Positions 18,682 through 28,620 are shown, counted from the first letter of the stretch. The stretch is 64,000 bases of DNA from JADYZU01 sp964540965 (GCA_964540965.1 CAZIOT010000002.1:124001-188000), one strand, 5' to 3'. The notes: generated by a model not told the origin, from the sequence alone. Translations and numbers: made by a program.

Positions 18682-20648
18682 CCCTGCCACACCGCCAGAT
18701 CGGCGGCGGCGATGCGCCTTGTGCCGATCAGGAAGCGGGCATTCGCCGGGGCCGGCGCCTCGGCCGCTTCGGGGCCGAAGTTGAAGGAAAAGCACAGCCC
18801 GCCCCGCCGGGCGATGCGCAGGTCGCCCAGATCCGGCAATGCGGCGATCCCGGCCCAGTCGAGCGCGTCTGCCATGATCGCCCGCAGCCCCTCGGGCGCG
18901 GGCAGGGTGGCAAGGTAACGGGCGTTGTCGTTGCCGATCAGCGCCGGGGCGCCGTCGCGATAATCGCCTGCAAAGCGGCCGATCACCTTTTCCGTGGTGC
19001 GGATCGTCTCACGCCAGCGACGGGCGCTGACGGTCCGGTTCCCCAGCAGCACCGTTTCCGCGTGCCAGTCCGGCAGGCTTTCCACCCGCGTGACGGCGAA
19101 GTCGATCAGCCGGCGCAGCGGTCCGGGCGGGAGGCCGTCGGGGATATGCATGTCTGCTGTCTTGGACCCCGACCGCGGCCCGAACAGCGCCTTGGCACCC
19201 GAGGCGATCAGTCGGCTGACGAAATCATCGGTCGGAATGACAAGATCGGGGGCGACGATCAGGCGATAGCCGGTCAGGTCGTCCTCTTGCCCGATGATGT
19301 CGACATCCACCCCCTGCCGCCGCAGCGCCGAATACCAGTCAAGCGCGTGATGGGCGGGGCGGAAATTCGCCCCCTGCGGCAGCACGTTCAGCGCCCAGCG
19401 CGACGGATAGTCCAGGATCAGCGCCACCTGCGCCTTGCCGCGTGGCGGCAGCGGGGGAAGCAGCGCGCGTTCGGCGGCGACCTGCGCCACCTCGGCATGG
19501 GCCTGATCGGGCGTGTCGTCGGGCAGCATGAGGCCGGTGTGGAATTGCTCTTGCGCGAAGGGGACCTGCCGCCAGCGGAAATAGCTCACCATCTCGCAGC
19601 CATGGGCATAGGCCGCCCATGTCCACAGCCGCACCATGCCGTCGGCCGGTGCCTGGTTCTGCGCCGCCCAGTTCACCGGGCCGGGCTGCTGCTCCATGAT
19701 CCAGAACCGGCCACGCCCAAGACCGCGGTAAAGGTCGTTGTTGAAGCCCGGCTGGTCAGGGTCGCCGCTGCGCAGATGGCGGGCCTTCAGGTCATCGGGC
19801 AGCCGGCCATGGATCAGGTTGCCCAGCGGATAGGCATCCCACGAGAACACGTCGAGGTCGCGGCCCAGGGCGCGATGGTCATAGTCGGTGTTCTGGTTCA
19901 TCCCGTTGTGGGTGACGTCCCGGCCGGGCGCATGTTCGCGCAGGATATCGACCTGCGCGCGGTTGAAGGCGATCACCTGATCCGAGGAAAACCGCAGGAA
20001 ATCCATCAGATGCGTGGGCGAGGGTTCCTCGACCAGCTGGTTGGGCAGTTCGATCTGGTCAAAGGCATTGTAGCGCATCGACCAGAACGAGGTGCCCCAG
20101 GCGCGGTTCAACGCCTCGATGCTGCCGTGGCGGGCGCGCAGCCAGTCGCGGAACGCCGTCAGCGCGGCGGGCGAATAGGAATGGATCGTGTCGTGGTCGC
20201 CGTATTCGTTGTCGATCTGCCAGGCCACGACATGCGGATTCTGCCCATAGCGGCGGGCGACCTCGGCGGCGATCCGCGCCGCCTCCTCGCGGTAGCGGGG
20301 CGAGGAAAAGCAGTAATGTCGCCGGGCCCCGAACTTGCGAACATGGCCATCGGCACCGACCGGCAGGATGTCGGGGTAAAGGTCCACCAGCCACTTGGGC
20401 GGCGCGGCGGTGGGGGTGGACATGATGACCTTCAACCCCGCTGAACCCAGTGTCTGAATGGCCTTGTCGAGCCATTTCCAGTCGAATTTCCCCGGCTCCG
20501 GCTCGATCAGCGCCCAGGTGAATTCGCCGATGCGGACATGGGACAGACCCAGCGCCACCATGTTCGCGGCGTCATCGGCCCATTTCGCCTCGGGCCATTG
20601 TTCGGGGTAATAGCAGACGCCCAGAAACGGGCCTTGGGTCTGGGTCAT
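18678..20648 (-). CDS. GH42 beta-galactosidase (cytoplasmic)
   Basis: 656-residue glycoside hydrolase family 42 enzyme. The acid/base glutamate is E148 in QIDNEYGDH and the nucleophile E319 in FWIMEQQPGPVNW. The barrel is followed by a trimerisation domain (about residues 390-600) and a small beta domain. No signal peptide, so it acts on imported substrate. I start at 20648, where family homology (FLGVCYYPEQWPE) begins; the longer upstream frame is a shadow of the neighbour. It overlaps the kinase-phospholyase stop by ATGA and is the last gene of the LacI-type operon. In this context it could remove galactose beta-linked to hydroxylysine. Confidence 0.95.
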   Translation of the reverse strand: MTQTQGPFLGVCYYPEQWPEAKWADDAANMVALGLSHVRIGEFTWALIEPEPGKFDWKWLDKAIQTLGSAGLKVIMSTPTAAPPKWLVDLYPDILPVGADGHVRKFGARRHYCFSSPRYREEAARIAAEVARRYGQNPHVVAWQIDNEYGDHDTIHSYSPAALTAFRDWLRARHGSIEALNRAWGTSFWSMRYNAFDQIELPNQLVEEPSPTHLMDFLRFSSDQVIAFNRAQVDILREHAPGRDVTHNGMNQNTDYDHRALGRDLDVFSWDAYPLGNLIHGRLPDDLKARHLRSGDPDQPGFNNDLYRGLGRGRFWIMEQQPGPVNWAAQNQAPADGMVRLWTWAAYAHGCEMVSYFRWRQVPFAQEQFHTGLMLPDDTPDQAHAEVAQVAAERALLPPLPPRGKAQVALILDYPSRWALNVLPQGANFRPAHHALDWYSALRRQGVDVDIIGQEDDLTGYRLIVAPDLVIPTDDFVSRLIASGAKALFGPRSGSKTADMHIPDGLPPGPLRRLIDFAVTRVESLPDWHAETVLLGNRTVSARRWRETIRTTEKVIGRFAGDYRDGAPALIGNDNARYLATLPAPEGLRAIMADALDWAGIAALPDLGDLRIARRGGLCFSFNFGPEAAEAPAPANARFLIGTRRIAAADLAVWQG

Positions 20649-22963
20649 CCGGTCAGTCCATTCAGCGCCGCTTCGGTGCCGGTCAGAAGCAGATCCGCCT
20701 CTGCCTGCCCGAACACCATCGGCGGCTTGATTTTCAGCACGTTGTCGTCGGGGCCATCGGTCGAGGACAGGATGCCGCTCTGGCGCAGATGTTCGACGAC
20801 CTGCGCGGCAGAGGCGGCATCGGGGGCGCGGCTGTCGCGGTCCTTGACCAGTTCCACACCGATGAACAGCCCGCTGCCGCGCACGTCGCCGATGACGGAA
20901 TGGCGTTCGGCCATTTGGCGATAGCCCTGCATCAGATAGTCGCCGGTGCGCAGGGCGTGGTCCTGCAACCCTTCGCCCTGAATCACGTCCAGCACGGCAT
21001 GGCCGGCGGCCATCGACACCGGATTGCCGCCGAAAGAGTTGAAATATTCCATGCCATTGGCAAACCGCGCCGCCAGTTCGGGCGTGGTCACGACCGCGCC
21101 AAGGGGGTGGCCGTTGCCGATCGGCTTGCCCAGCACGACAATGTCGGGGGTGACGCCCTGCAACTCGAACCCCCAGAAGGCCGTACCAACCCGGCCAAAT
21201 CCGCATTGCACCTCGTCCGCGATGCACAGGCCGCCGCGGGCGCGGACGCGGGCATAGACGCCCTGCAGATAGCCCGCAGGCAGCACCACCTGCCCGCCGA
21301 CGCCCGAAACGCTTTCGGCGATAAAGGTCGCCGCCCCGTCGCCGGTGCGGGCTTGCACCGCGTCAAGGCAGAGGTCGATGTCGGCAGCATAGGCCGGGCC
21401 GCTGTCCGGCCCCCGGTGCGGGCCGCGGTAAGGATCGGGAAAGGTCGCCACCTGCACGAAATCGGGCTGAGGAAAGCCACCCTTGCGCTTGAACTTGTAG
21501 GGGCTGATCTCGACCGTGCCGCCGGAGTTGCCGTGATAGGCCCAATCCAGCACGATAGTGTCTTTTTTCCCCAGCGCCGTGCGGGCGATGCGCAGGGCCA
21601 GCTCGTTCGCCTCGGTCCCGGAATTGACGAAATAGACCACCTTCAGGTCACCCGGCAGCGTCGCGGTGATCCGCTCGGCCAGGGCCGGCATCAGCGGATG
21701 CAGATAGCGGGTGTTGGTGTTGAGCAGGGCCGCCTGCCGGGCGATGGCCTGCACGACATGCGGATGGCAGTGGCCGACATGGGTGATGTTGTTGACGGTA
21801 TCCAGATACCGCCGGCCCTGATGATCGAACAGCCAGCAGCCCTGCCCGCGCAGGATCGTCAGCTTTTCCCGATAGGACAGCGACAGCGACGGCCCGATAT
21901 GGGCGCGGCGGGCGGCAAGGATGGCCCCCGGGTCTGCCGCAGGTCGGGCGAAACCGGCGGCATCAAGGCAGATTGCCGCCATTTCCGCCGAGTCGCAGGC
22001 ATCAAGCCGTTCGAGCAGGTCAAAGGCGGGGGCCTGCGAGATCAGCAGATAATCATTGCCGGGGTGCATCCGCGACTGGCGTGACGAAATGCAGACCGAC
22101 ATGACCAGCCGCATCCGCATCAGGTCAGGGGCGAGCGCGGCCTCCTCCACGGTCAGGGGCATCGCGGCGGCAAAGCCACGGGTGACGGCGCGCAGCGCGG
22201 TGGCGGGATCGGTGGCAAGCGCGGCATAGGCCAGCGTGATGGCGAGTTCGTTGATCAGCCGGCCGTGGCACATGTCGCCAAAGTCGATCAGCCCGGCGAT
22301 GCGGTCGGGATCGGCCTGATCGGTGATGACGTTCCAGTCGTTCGCATCCTGATGCAGCACCTGCGCGCGCAGGGCCGGCAGACGCGGCGCGACCTGCGCG
22401 TCGTAGCGGTCGAACAGCCGTTCGACCAGCGCGCGGCGGGCGGGGTCGGCGATGTCGGCAGTATGGCCGCGCAGGTTGCCGACATGGTCGAGCGACCACG
22501 GGAAATCCGGGCGAAAGGCGGCGGGGTGGCCAAAGCCCTGCATCGCGCGGGCCAACCGGCCCATATAGCCGCCAAGCGCGGTCAGTTGCGCCGGGCTGCG
22601 CGGGGTTTCGGCCAGCGGCACGCCGGCGACCCAGGACACCGCCCGCATCAGCGCGCGACGGTCCCGCACCATGACGACGGCCTGATCGGCGCCGCCGACT
22701 GTCGGCCGCAGGCGCGGCACGCCGGGCATCCCCATGCGTTCCAGATGCCGCAGCGTGGCGGATTGCAAATCGATCTGGGCCGGATCCTCGGCGGGATTGG
22801 CGATCTTCAGGACAAAGTCGCCCGCCGCGCTGACGATCCGCGCGTTCTGGTCGCGTTCGGATGGCAAGCCGCGGATTTCGCCGGTCAGACCGAAGTGGGC
22901 CCGTGCGAGTTCGGTCAGTTCCGCGGGGCTGAAAGCCGGGTTTTCAGTCTCAAACAGGCTCAT
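20645..22963 (-). CDS. APH-type kinase fused to AGXT2L-type phospholyase
   Basis: 772-residue fusion. Residues 1-330 are an APH/choline-kinase fold with Brenner motif HQDANDWN (204-211) and metal motif DFGD (227-230), the family that includes hydroxylysine kinase. Residues about 345-772 are a class III aminotransferase-fold PLP protein: NNITHVGHCHPHVV, NTNTRYLHP, SPYKFKRKGG, PDPYRG, and PLP lysine in LGKPIGNGHPLGA. NTRYLH, SPYKF and PD-YRG are landmarks of ethanolamine-phosphate and 5-phosphohydroxylysine phospholyases rather than true transaminases. The two steps, phosphorylation then elimination of phosphate and ammonia, are consecutive in hydroxylysine breakdown. Known bacterial relatives often carry an M23-like middle domain, which is absent here. 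Confidence 0.88.
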   Translation of the reverse strand: MSLFETENPAFSPAELTELARAHFGLTGEIRGLPSERDQNARIVSAAGDFVLKIANPAEDPAQIDLQSATLRHLERMGMPGVPRLRPTVGGADQAVVMVRDRRALMRAVSWVAGVPLAETPRSPAQLTALGGYMGRLARAMQGFGHPAAFRPDFPWSLDHVGNLRGHTADIADPARRALVERLFDRYDAQVAPRLPALRAQVLHQDANDWNVITDQADPDRIAGLIDFGDMCHGRLINELAITLAYAALATDPATALRAVTRGFAAAMPLTVEEAALAPDLMRMRLVMSVCISSRQSRMHPGNDYLLISQAPAFDLLERLDACDSAEMAAICLDAAGFARPAADPGAILAARRAHIGPSLSLSYREKLTILRGQGCWLFDHQGRRYLDTVNNITHVGHCHPHVVQAIARQAALLNTNTRYLHPLMPALAERITATLPGDLKVVYFVNSGTEANELALRIARTALGKKDTIVLDWAYHGNSGGTVEISPYKFKRKGGFPQPDFVQVATFPDPYRGPHRGPDSGPAYAADIDLCLDAVQARTGDGAATFIAESVSGVGGQVVLPAGYLQGVYARVRARGGLCIADEVQCGFGRVGTAFWGFELQGVTPDIVVLGKPIGNGHPLGAVVTTPELAARFANGMEYFNSFGGNPVSMAAGHAVLDVIQGEGLQDHALRTGDYLMQGYRQMAERHSVIGDVRGSGLFIGVELVKDRDSRAPDAASAAQVVEHLRQSGILSSTDGPDDNVLKIKPPMVFGQAEADLLLTGTEAALNGLTG

Positions 22964-22970
22964 CAGACAC

Positions 22971-24005
22971 TCAATGGCTGCGCAGGATGTCGTCCGACCG
23001 TTCGATCAGGTCGGGCATCAGCAGGGTTTGCAGGCTTTCGGCGGGCTGTCCGTCCAGCCGGGCCAGCATGAAATCGCCCAAAAGCCGGGCCGGGCGCGAG
23101 ATCGGCAGGAAGAAGGTGGTCAGCGGCGGCACGAAATAGGCGCTGACGTTCAGGTCGTCGGTGGCATTGATCACCGCATCGCGGCCATGGACCAGCCCGT
23201 TCGCGGCAAAGCCCGACAGCGCGCCCAAGGCCGCGGCCTCGTTCGCGCAAAGATAGGCCGTGGGCGGTTCGGGCAGGCGGCACAGCTCTGCCACCGCCGC
23301 CGCGCCAAAGCCGGGGGTCAGCACCCCCGACCGCAGCAGCGCCGGATCGGCTGGCAGGCCAAGCTCGGCCAGCGTCGCCCGCCAGGCCGCCGCCCGCGTC
23401 ACGGCATAGCTCATCGACGCGGGCGGGTTGATGAGGGCGATGCGCCCATGCCCACGGTCGGCCAGCCGCCGCACCGCGACCTGCACCATCCGCGCATTGT
23501 CGGCATCGACAAAGGGATGGGCCGCGCCTTCGGTGGTGCCATAGGTCACGAAGGGAAAGCCGCGCTCCTCGAGGAAGGCCACCCGCGTGTCGGCGGGGCG
23601 CATACCGGACAGGATGATGCCATCGGCCTCGCGCTGGTCGACAAGGCGGCGGATCACCGCCAGCCCCTCGGCATGGTCGCGGACGGCATACAGGACGGTG
23701 CGATAGGGCGTGCCCTCGAACGCCTTGGCGATGCCCGACAGAAGCTGGGTGTATTCCACCCCTTCCCATTCGTCGGTCTCTGGCTGTGGCACCGCCATCA
23801 CGGCGGCGATCTGATAGGTCTTGCCGGTGCGCAGTTGCAAGCCCGACAGGTTGTGCGAATAGCCGATCTCGCGCGCGGCCCTCTGTACGATCTCGCGCGT
23901 CTCGGGGCGCACCCGGTCGGATCCGCGCAGCGCGTTCGACACGGTGGCAATCGACAGGCCGGTCATGGCGCAGATGGTTTTCAGCGTGGGGCGCGGGCGG
24001 GTCAT
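22971..24005 (-). CDS. LacI-family transcriptional regulator
   Basis: 344-residue repressor: N-terminal LacI helix-turn-helix with hinge (TLKTICAMTGLSIATVSNALRGS) and a periplasmic-binding-protein-like ligand domain (residues about 65-340). It is encoded inside the operon, overlapping the GH63-like gene by 4 bases and 7 bases before the kinase-phospholyase gene. It most likely binds the tandem CG-centred repeats overlapping the operon promoter near 29807-29840, with release by a sugar or glyco-conjugate. Confidence 0.93.
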   Translation of the reverse strand: MTRPRPTLKTICAMTGLSIATVSNALRGSDRVRPETREIVQRAAREIGYSHNLSGLQLRTGKTYQIAAVMAVPQPETDEWEGVEYTQLLSGIAKAFEGTPYRTVLYAVRDHAEGLAVIRRLVDQREADGIILSGMRPADTRVAFLEERGFPFVTYGTTEGAAHPFVDADNARMVQVAVRRLADRGHGRIALINPPASMSYAVTRAAAWRATLAELGLPADPALLRSGVLTPGFGAAAVAELCRLPEPPTAYLCANEAAALGALSGFAANGLVHGRDAVINATDDLNVSAYFVPPLTTFFLPISRPARLLGDFMLARLDGQPAESLQTLLMPDLIERSDDILRSH

Positions 24006-25645
24006 GGCTGTGCCGAGAAAAGTAGGTAGACGGCGGATGTCCAGGCAAAGGCCGGGTCGCGCAAGGGTGCGCCGGTGAGGGCGTCAAAGTTCTCCGCCAT
24101 GCCCGAGGTTTCGCACAGGGTGCAGAAACGGTCGGCTATCGTCCTGGCCAGCGCATGTTCGCCCTGCCGGCGCAACCCGTCCCAGACCAGTGCCGTGGTC
24201 GGCGCCCAGATCGGCCCGCGCCAATAGCCGTCGGCTTCGTAGAACGGGCTGGCGGGCGCTTCGGTCGCGGGGCCCCATCGGGTGAGGTGGTCCTGCAATT
24301 GCGCGACAAGGCTTTGCACCAGTGCGCGCGGCAGGCGGTCGCCCAGCAGCAAAGGCATGAAGCGGATCAGGCTTTGCCCGTGGTCGAGCCTATCGGGGTC
24401 TGACCGGCGGCGGCTGCCGAAAGTGGCGCCGTCGGCAAGGCGGTCGAGCAGCAGGGCCAGCAGCGCCGCGCCCTGAGCCCGCCAATGCCCGGCGCGCATG
24501 GGTTGCAGCCGTTCCAGCATGTCGCAGCACAGGATCAGGAAGGTCGGCAGGTCGGGCGACATCACCGGCCCGCCCTTGTCGAAAAAACTGGCGTTGTCCC
24601 AACCGGAATCGTTGCCGTGCGGATAGGCCGGCAGGTCGCCGGGCAGGCGCGTCTCGCGCAGCCACCAGTCGACCTGCGCGGCCATATGGGTGCCCAGATA
24701 GGCGGCGCGGTCGGCGGTCAGCCAGCCGGGCGACAGGCCGGCGATCAGGTCCACCGCCCAGCCATGCACCGGCGGCTTGGTAAAGGCATAAGACGCGCCG
24801 CCGTCATGGACGAAATCGGGCAGCATTCCCGCCGGCGCCTGCCGGTTATAGATCGCGGCGAACTGGTCAAAGGCAAGCGCGGGGTCGGCCGGGGCTAGGC
24901 CCAGCGCGGAAAAGGCGTTGTCCCAGGACCAGATGTTGATCATGTGGTTCTTGGACATATAGACCGCGGGCCGTGTCAGCGCGCCATCGGCGGGGACGGT
25001 GTTGGCCCAGAGCAGCCAGGTGGCAAGCCGGTGCGCCTCGTCGCCGCCGGGGCGGGGCGGCGGGAAGCGGCTGCTGAAGGCGGCAAAGGCGTCGGCCGAG
25101 TCCCGCGCGGCACGGTCGAAACCCGCGGTATCGGGCGCGGGCGGCGTCACCGGGAACAGGTCGAGCGTGCCGTCGAAATCCCCGCTGAAGCGGCAGGTCA
25201 CATCCGTTGCCCGGTCGCGGCGCCATTGGCCGCTGACGCTGACGGCGCCCCGCGTCACGCGCGGCATCAGGCGCGTGTTCTCATAGGCCGCGACCATGCA
25301 ATCGGCCCCCGCCGGCGTCCGGTAGGCATAGTCATAGCGAGAGCCTTCCAGCCGCAGGACCAGGTCCAGCCCGGATCCCGCGACATGCAGCCGTTCGCCG
25401 CTGCCGATGGCAAAGCGCACCTCGCCACCCGCGGCACGGGCGATCAGGGTGCCGGGGGTCAGTTCCAGCGTGGCCGGCACCTCTGCCCCGTCCCGCTCGA
25501 ACGCCACCCGCGCCAGCCGGCCCAGCGACGGCCTCAGGTCGCCGCCGCGGACGGACCGCAGCATCAGCGCGCCGTCCATCATCGACAGCGTCAGGAACCG
25601 CCCTGCCCGGCTGAAGGGGATGCGCGCGGGGTCGAACAGGGTCAT
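24002..25645 (-). CDS. GH63-like (alpha/alpha)6 glucosidase
   Basis: 547-residue cytoplasmic glycoside hydrolase with an N-terminal beta-sandwich (about 1-190) and an (alpha/alpha)6 barrel. Barrel landmarks match GH63/MGH1-like enzymes: WSWDNAF (240-246), the probable acid D350 in NDSGWDNAS, YWRGPIW (474-480), the probable base E518 in GMAENFDALTG, and FAWTSAVYL. E. coli YgjK (GH63) prefers alpha-glucosides, and its glycosynthase form was reported to make Glc-alpha-1,2-Gal, the disaccharide on collagen hydroxylysine. Start chosen at 25645 because it overlaps the permease stop as ATGA. Trehalase-like or mannosylglycerate hydrolase activity is the alternative. Confidence 0.82.
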   Translation of the reverse strand: MTLFDPARIPFSRAGRFLTLSMMDGALMLRSVRGGDLRPSLGRLARVAFERDGAEVPATLELTPGTLIARAAGGEVRFAIGSGERLHVAGSGLDLVLRLEGSRYDYAYRTPAGADCMVAAYENTRLMPRVTRGAVSVSGQWRRDRATDVTCRFSGDFDGTLDLFPVTPPAPDTAGFDRAARDSADAFAAFSSRFPPPRPGGDEAHRLATWLLWANTVPADGALTRPAVYMSKNHMINIWSWDNAFSALGLAPADPALAFDQFAAIYNRQAPAGMLPDFVHDGGASYAFTKPPVHGWAVDLIAGLSPGWLTADRAAYLGTHMAAQVDWWLRETRLPGDLPAYPHGNDSGWDNASFFDKGGPVMSPDLPTFLILCCDMLERLQPMRAGHWRAQGAALLALLLDRLADGATFGSRRRSDPDRLDHGQSLIRFMPLLLGDRLPRALVQSLVAQLQDHLTRWGPATEAPASPFYEADGYWRGPIWAPTTALVWDGLRRQGEHALARTIADRFCTLCETSGMAENFDALTGAPLRDPAFAWTSAVYLLFSAQP

Positions 25646-26454
25646 CCCTTCACCGCCGACCCGATATTGCCGTCCATGATGTAGCGTTGCGCGAAGAAGA
25701 ACAGCACCAAAGGCGGCAGGCACAATATGATCGTCACCGCGGCGATGGAGATCGTGTCCTGATCGTGCAGCCCCTTGAACATCGACAACCCAAGGGTAAG
25801 CGTATATTTCGACTGGTCGTTGAGAAAGATCAGCGGCCCAAGGTAATCGTTCCACGCATTCATGAAGTGGAAGGTGCCGACCAGAACCAATGCCGGCAGC
25901 ATCAGCGGGACATGGATTTTCCAGTAGATCTGCCAGGCATTGGCGCCGTCCATCCGGGCCGCCTCGTCAATCTCCATCGGGATCGTCATGATGTATTGGC
26001 GCAGCAGGAAGATGAAGAACGCCTCGCCGAACCAGGCCGGCACGATCAGCGGTTTCAGCGTGTTGATCCAGCCAAGGAAATTGAATTCCATGTAAAGCGG
26101 GATCATCTTCACGTCCCAGGGGATCATCATCGAGGCCAGCAGCACGATGAAGATCACGTCGCGGCCCGGAAAGCGGAAGCGGGCGAAACCATAGGCGACA
26201 AGCGAGGACGACAGCAATTGCCCGATGGTGGAAAGCACCACCACCGTGACCGAGTTCATCAGGAAGGTGTTGAACGGCAGCTTGGTCCAGGCGTTGGCGA
26301 AATTCTCCCACCGCCAGGTTTCGGGCCAGAATACCGGCGGAAAGGCAACCAGCTCCGCCTCGGACTTCACCGCGGTTAACAGCGTCCACAGGAATGGCGC
26401 GACGAACAGGGCCGACAGGAAGATCAGCAGCCCATAGGCAAGAACCCTAGCCAT
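25642..26454 (-). CDS. Sugar ABC transporter permease, MalG type
   Basis: 270-residue inner-membrane permease with six predicted helices and the ATPase-contacting EAA loop (EIDEAARMDGANAWQIYWKI). CUT1-type importers pair it with the MalF-type permease encoded just upstream. I chose the ATG at 26454 since GGAGG lies 5 bases before it, giving an 8-base overlap with the upstream gene; an ATG at 26466 is the alternative. It belongs to the importer for the di- or oligosaccharide conjugate used by the operon. Confidence 0.94.
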   Translation of the reverse strand: MARVLAYGLLIFLSALFVAPFLWTLLTAVKSEAELVAFPPVFWPETWRWENFANAWTKLPFNTFLMNSVTVVVLSTIGQLLSSSLVAYGFARFRFPGRDVIFIVLLASMMIPWDVKMIPLYMEFNFLGWINTLKPLIVPAWFGEAFFIFLLRQYIMTIPMEIDEAARMDGANAWQIYWKIHVPLMLPALVLVGTFHFMNAWNDYLGPLIFLNDQSKYTLTLGLSMFKGLHDQDTISIAAVTIILCLPPLVLFFFAQRYIMDGNIGSAVKG

Positions 26455-27370
26455 CGGCGCCTCCATTGCCCTTGACCTCGCCTTCGTAATGCACCCAGGC
26501 GGCCGAAGATTTCATCACGGCAAGGCTGAGGACCAGCACGATGCCGAACATGATCCACGACATTGCCGCGGCATAGCCCATGTCGAAATACTTGAAGGCG
26601 TTGTCGTAGATATACATCGCGAAGAAATAGGTCGACCCAAGCGGCCCGCCTTCGGTCAAGAGCAGCGCGATCGTCAGTTGCTGGAAGGCCGAGATGATCG
26701 AGGTGATGACCGAAAACAACAGCATCGGGCCAAGCATCGGCAGGGTGATCCAGACCGTCTGCGCCCAAAGCGGAACGCCGGAAATCCGCGCGGCTTCATA
26801 TAGTTCCTTCGGGATGGATTGCAGCCCCGACAGCAGGATCAGCATGGTGCCGCCCAGCCCCCACAGGCTGGCGATGGTGATCGCCACCACCGCCCATTGC
26901 GCATCGCCCAGCCAGTTCGGGCCGTCGATGCCGATCAGCCCCAGCAGGTAATTCAACAGCCCGTAGCGGTGCGAATAGATCCAGGACCAGATGGTCACCA
27001 GCGCCACGCCGGAAATGACCGAGGGCAGATAGAATGCGGTGCGGAATATGCCGGTGCCTTTCAGCCCCATGTTCAGCAATAGCGCCATCAGGAACGCCAG
27101 CACGATATTCAGCGGCACGAACAGCAGCGCGAATTTCGTGGTGATCCACAGGCTTTCCCAGAATTGCGGATCCAGCGTCAGCATCGTCGTGTAATTGTCG
27201 ATGCCGATGAATTCCCGTTCCCCGACGATAGGCCAGTCGAAAAAGCTCATGTAGAGCGAGAAAAGGAGCGGGCCGACGGTAAAGACCAGAAACCCGAAAA
27301 TCCACGGAGAGATGAACAGCCATGGCGTGATTCCCGGCCCCTGCCTTTTGCGGCGCTTGGCATCGGCCAT
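26447..27370 (-). CDS. Sugar ABC transporter permease, MalF type
   Basis: 307-residue permease of the CUT1 family with six helices, short N-terminal basic segment (MADAKRRKRQG) and EAA loop (ELYEAARISGVPLWAQTVWI). It forms the translocation heterodimer with the MalG-type partner that overlaps it. It lies 23 bases after the binding-protein gene. The short form without the extra periplasmic P2 domain of E. coli MalF is usual in alphaproteobacteria. Confidence 0.94.
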   Translation of the reverse strand: MADAKRRKRQGPGITPWLFISPWIFGFLVFTVGPLLFSLYMSFFDWPIVGEREFIGIDNYTTMLTLDPQFWESLWITTKFALLFVPLNIVLAFLMALLLNMGLKGTGIFRTAFYLPSVISGVALVTIWSWIYSHRYGLLNYLLGLIGIDGPNWLGDAQWAVVAITIASLWGLGGTMLILLSGLQSIPKELYEAARISGVPLWAQTVWITLPMLGPMLLFSVITSIISAFQQLTIALLLTEGGPLGSTYFFAMYIYDNAFKYFDMGYAAAMSWIMFGIVLVLSLAVMKSSAAWVHYEGEVKGNGGADG

Positions 27371-27393
27371 GGCTGTTCTCCCGTTTGTCGCGT

Positions 27394-28620
27394 TTAGCGC
27401 AGGAAGCGGGCGGAGCGGTCCACCGCTTCGTCCAGATGCGCCTGGGCATTACCCTGGTCGACCATCGTTGCTTCGATGGCGGCGGCAAGGTTTTCCTGAA
27501 TGCGCGCCCATTCCGGGTTCTTCAGGAAGGCGGGCGAGGCGGCGCCCGATGCCTCGAGCATGGTAAAGAACGGCGCGAGGATCGGGTCATTGGATTGCCC
27601 CGATGCTTCCGCGACCGAGCTGCGCACCGGCAGGTCGTTGACACGCATGGCGATGGCTTCGGGCGAGACATAGAATTTCACGAATTCCCATGCCAGATCG
27701 GGGTTCGCTGTATTGGCCGAGATCGAGATCGCCGAAGAGTTGATCGTCGACACTACCGGCTTGTCGCCAAAGGCGGGCAGCACCACGGTCCCGAAATTGA
27801 CGCCCGATTCCTGGATGCCCGACATGTTCCACATGGCGCCTTCGAACATCGCCAGCTTGCCGCCGCGGAACAGCGACGAACCCGAGGTGTCGTCGCCGAT
27901 GTTCAGCGCCAGCGCCTCTCCGCCGGCGATCATGTCGGCGAACATGGTCAGGACTTCGGCGCCTTCGGCCGAGTTCATGAAACCGTCCACCGCGCTGCCG
28001 TCCGGCGCGATATAGGAGGTGCCGTTCGACCAGTAGAATTGTTCGAAATCATAGGGATCGGGCTTGGCATCGACGGCAAAGCCGTAGGTGTCGGTCGCAG
28101 GATCCGACAGCTGCGCAGCGGCGGCGCGCAGGTCGGCCCAGGTCCAGCCGGCCTGCGGCTCGGCCACGCCGGCGGCGGCGAACAGGTCCTTGTTGTAATA
28201 GATCACATGCGTGGTGAAGCCGGCGGGCAGGCCCAGCACATTGCCGTCGATGACCGAGACATTGATCAGCCCCTCGGGGATGTCGGCGATGTTCATCGCC
28301 TCGCCATCGCGCGCGATGAAATCGTTCAGCGGCATCAGCGCATCGGCATAGGCCGGGAAGTTCCACATGTACATCAGGTCAGGCGCGGCGCCGGCGCCCA
28401 TCGCGGCGGCCAGTTTGGTGTCGAAGCCGTCGCCATAGGCCTCGACCTGGATGTCGACGCCGGGGTTGGCGGCCTCGAAGGCCGAGGCGATGCTTTCGAT
28501 GATGGTCAGGCTTTCCTCGTCATCCCAGGTCGCCAGCCGCAGGACATTGTCCTGCGCGAAAGCGGCGGGGGCGAGGGCAGTGGTCGCAAGGGCAAGCACA
28601 ATGCGCCGGGTCAGGTTCAT
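27394..28620 (-). CDS. CUT1-type extracellular sugar-binding protein
   Basis: 408-residue family 1 solute-binding protein. Signal peptide with cleavage after AFA (MNLTRRIVLALATTALAPAAFA, residue 22). Mature landmarks include VLRLATWDDEESLTII, APDLMYMWNFPAYADALMPLNDFI and MFEGAMWNMSG. It delivers substrate to the MalFG-type permeases. Such proteins commonly bind di- and oligosaccharides or glyco-conjugates; the true ligand is unknown. The upstream open extension is rejected because the signal peptide defines the start at 28620. Confidence 0.94.
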   Translation of the reverse strand: MNLTRRIVLALATTALAPAAFAQDNVLRLATWDDEESLTIIESIASAFEAANPGVDIQVEAYGDGFDTKLAAAMGAGAAPDLMYMWNFPAYADALMPLNDFIARDGEAMNIADIPEGLINVSVIDGNVLGLPAGFTTHVIYYNKDLFAAAGVAEPQAGWTWADLRAAAAQLSDPATDTYGFAVDAKPDPYDFEQFYWSNGTSYIAPDGSAVDGFMNSAEGAEVLTMFADMIAGGEALALNIGDDTSGSSLFRGGKLAMFEGAMWNMSGIQESGVNFGTVVLPAFGDKPVVSTINSSAISISANTANPDLAWEFVKFYVSPEAIAMRVNDLPVRSSVAEASGQSNDPILAPFFTMLEASGAASPAFLKNPEWARIQENLAAAIEATMVDQGNAQAHLDEAVDRSARFLR

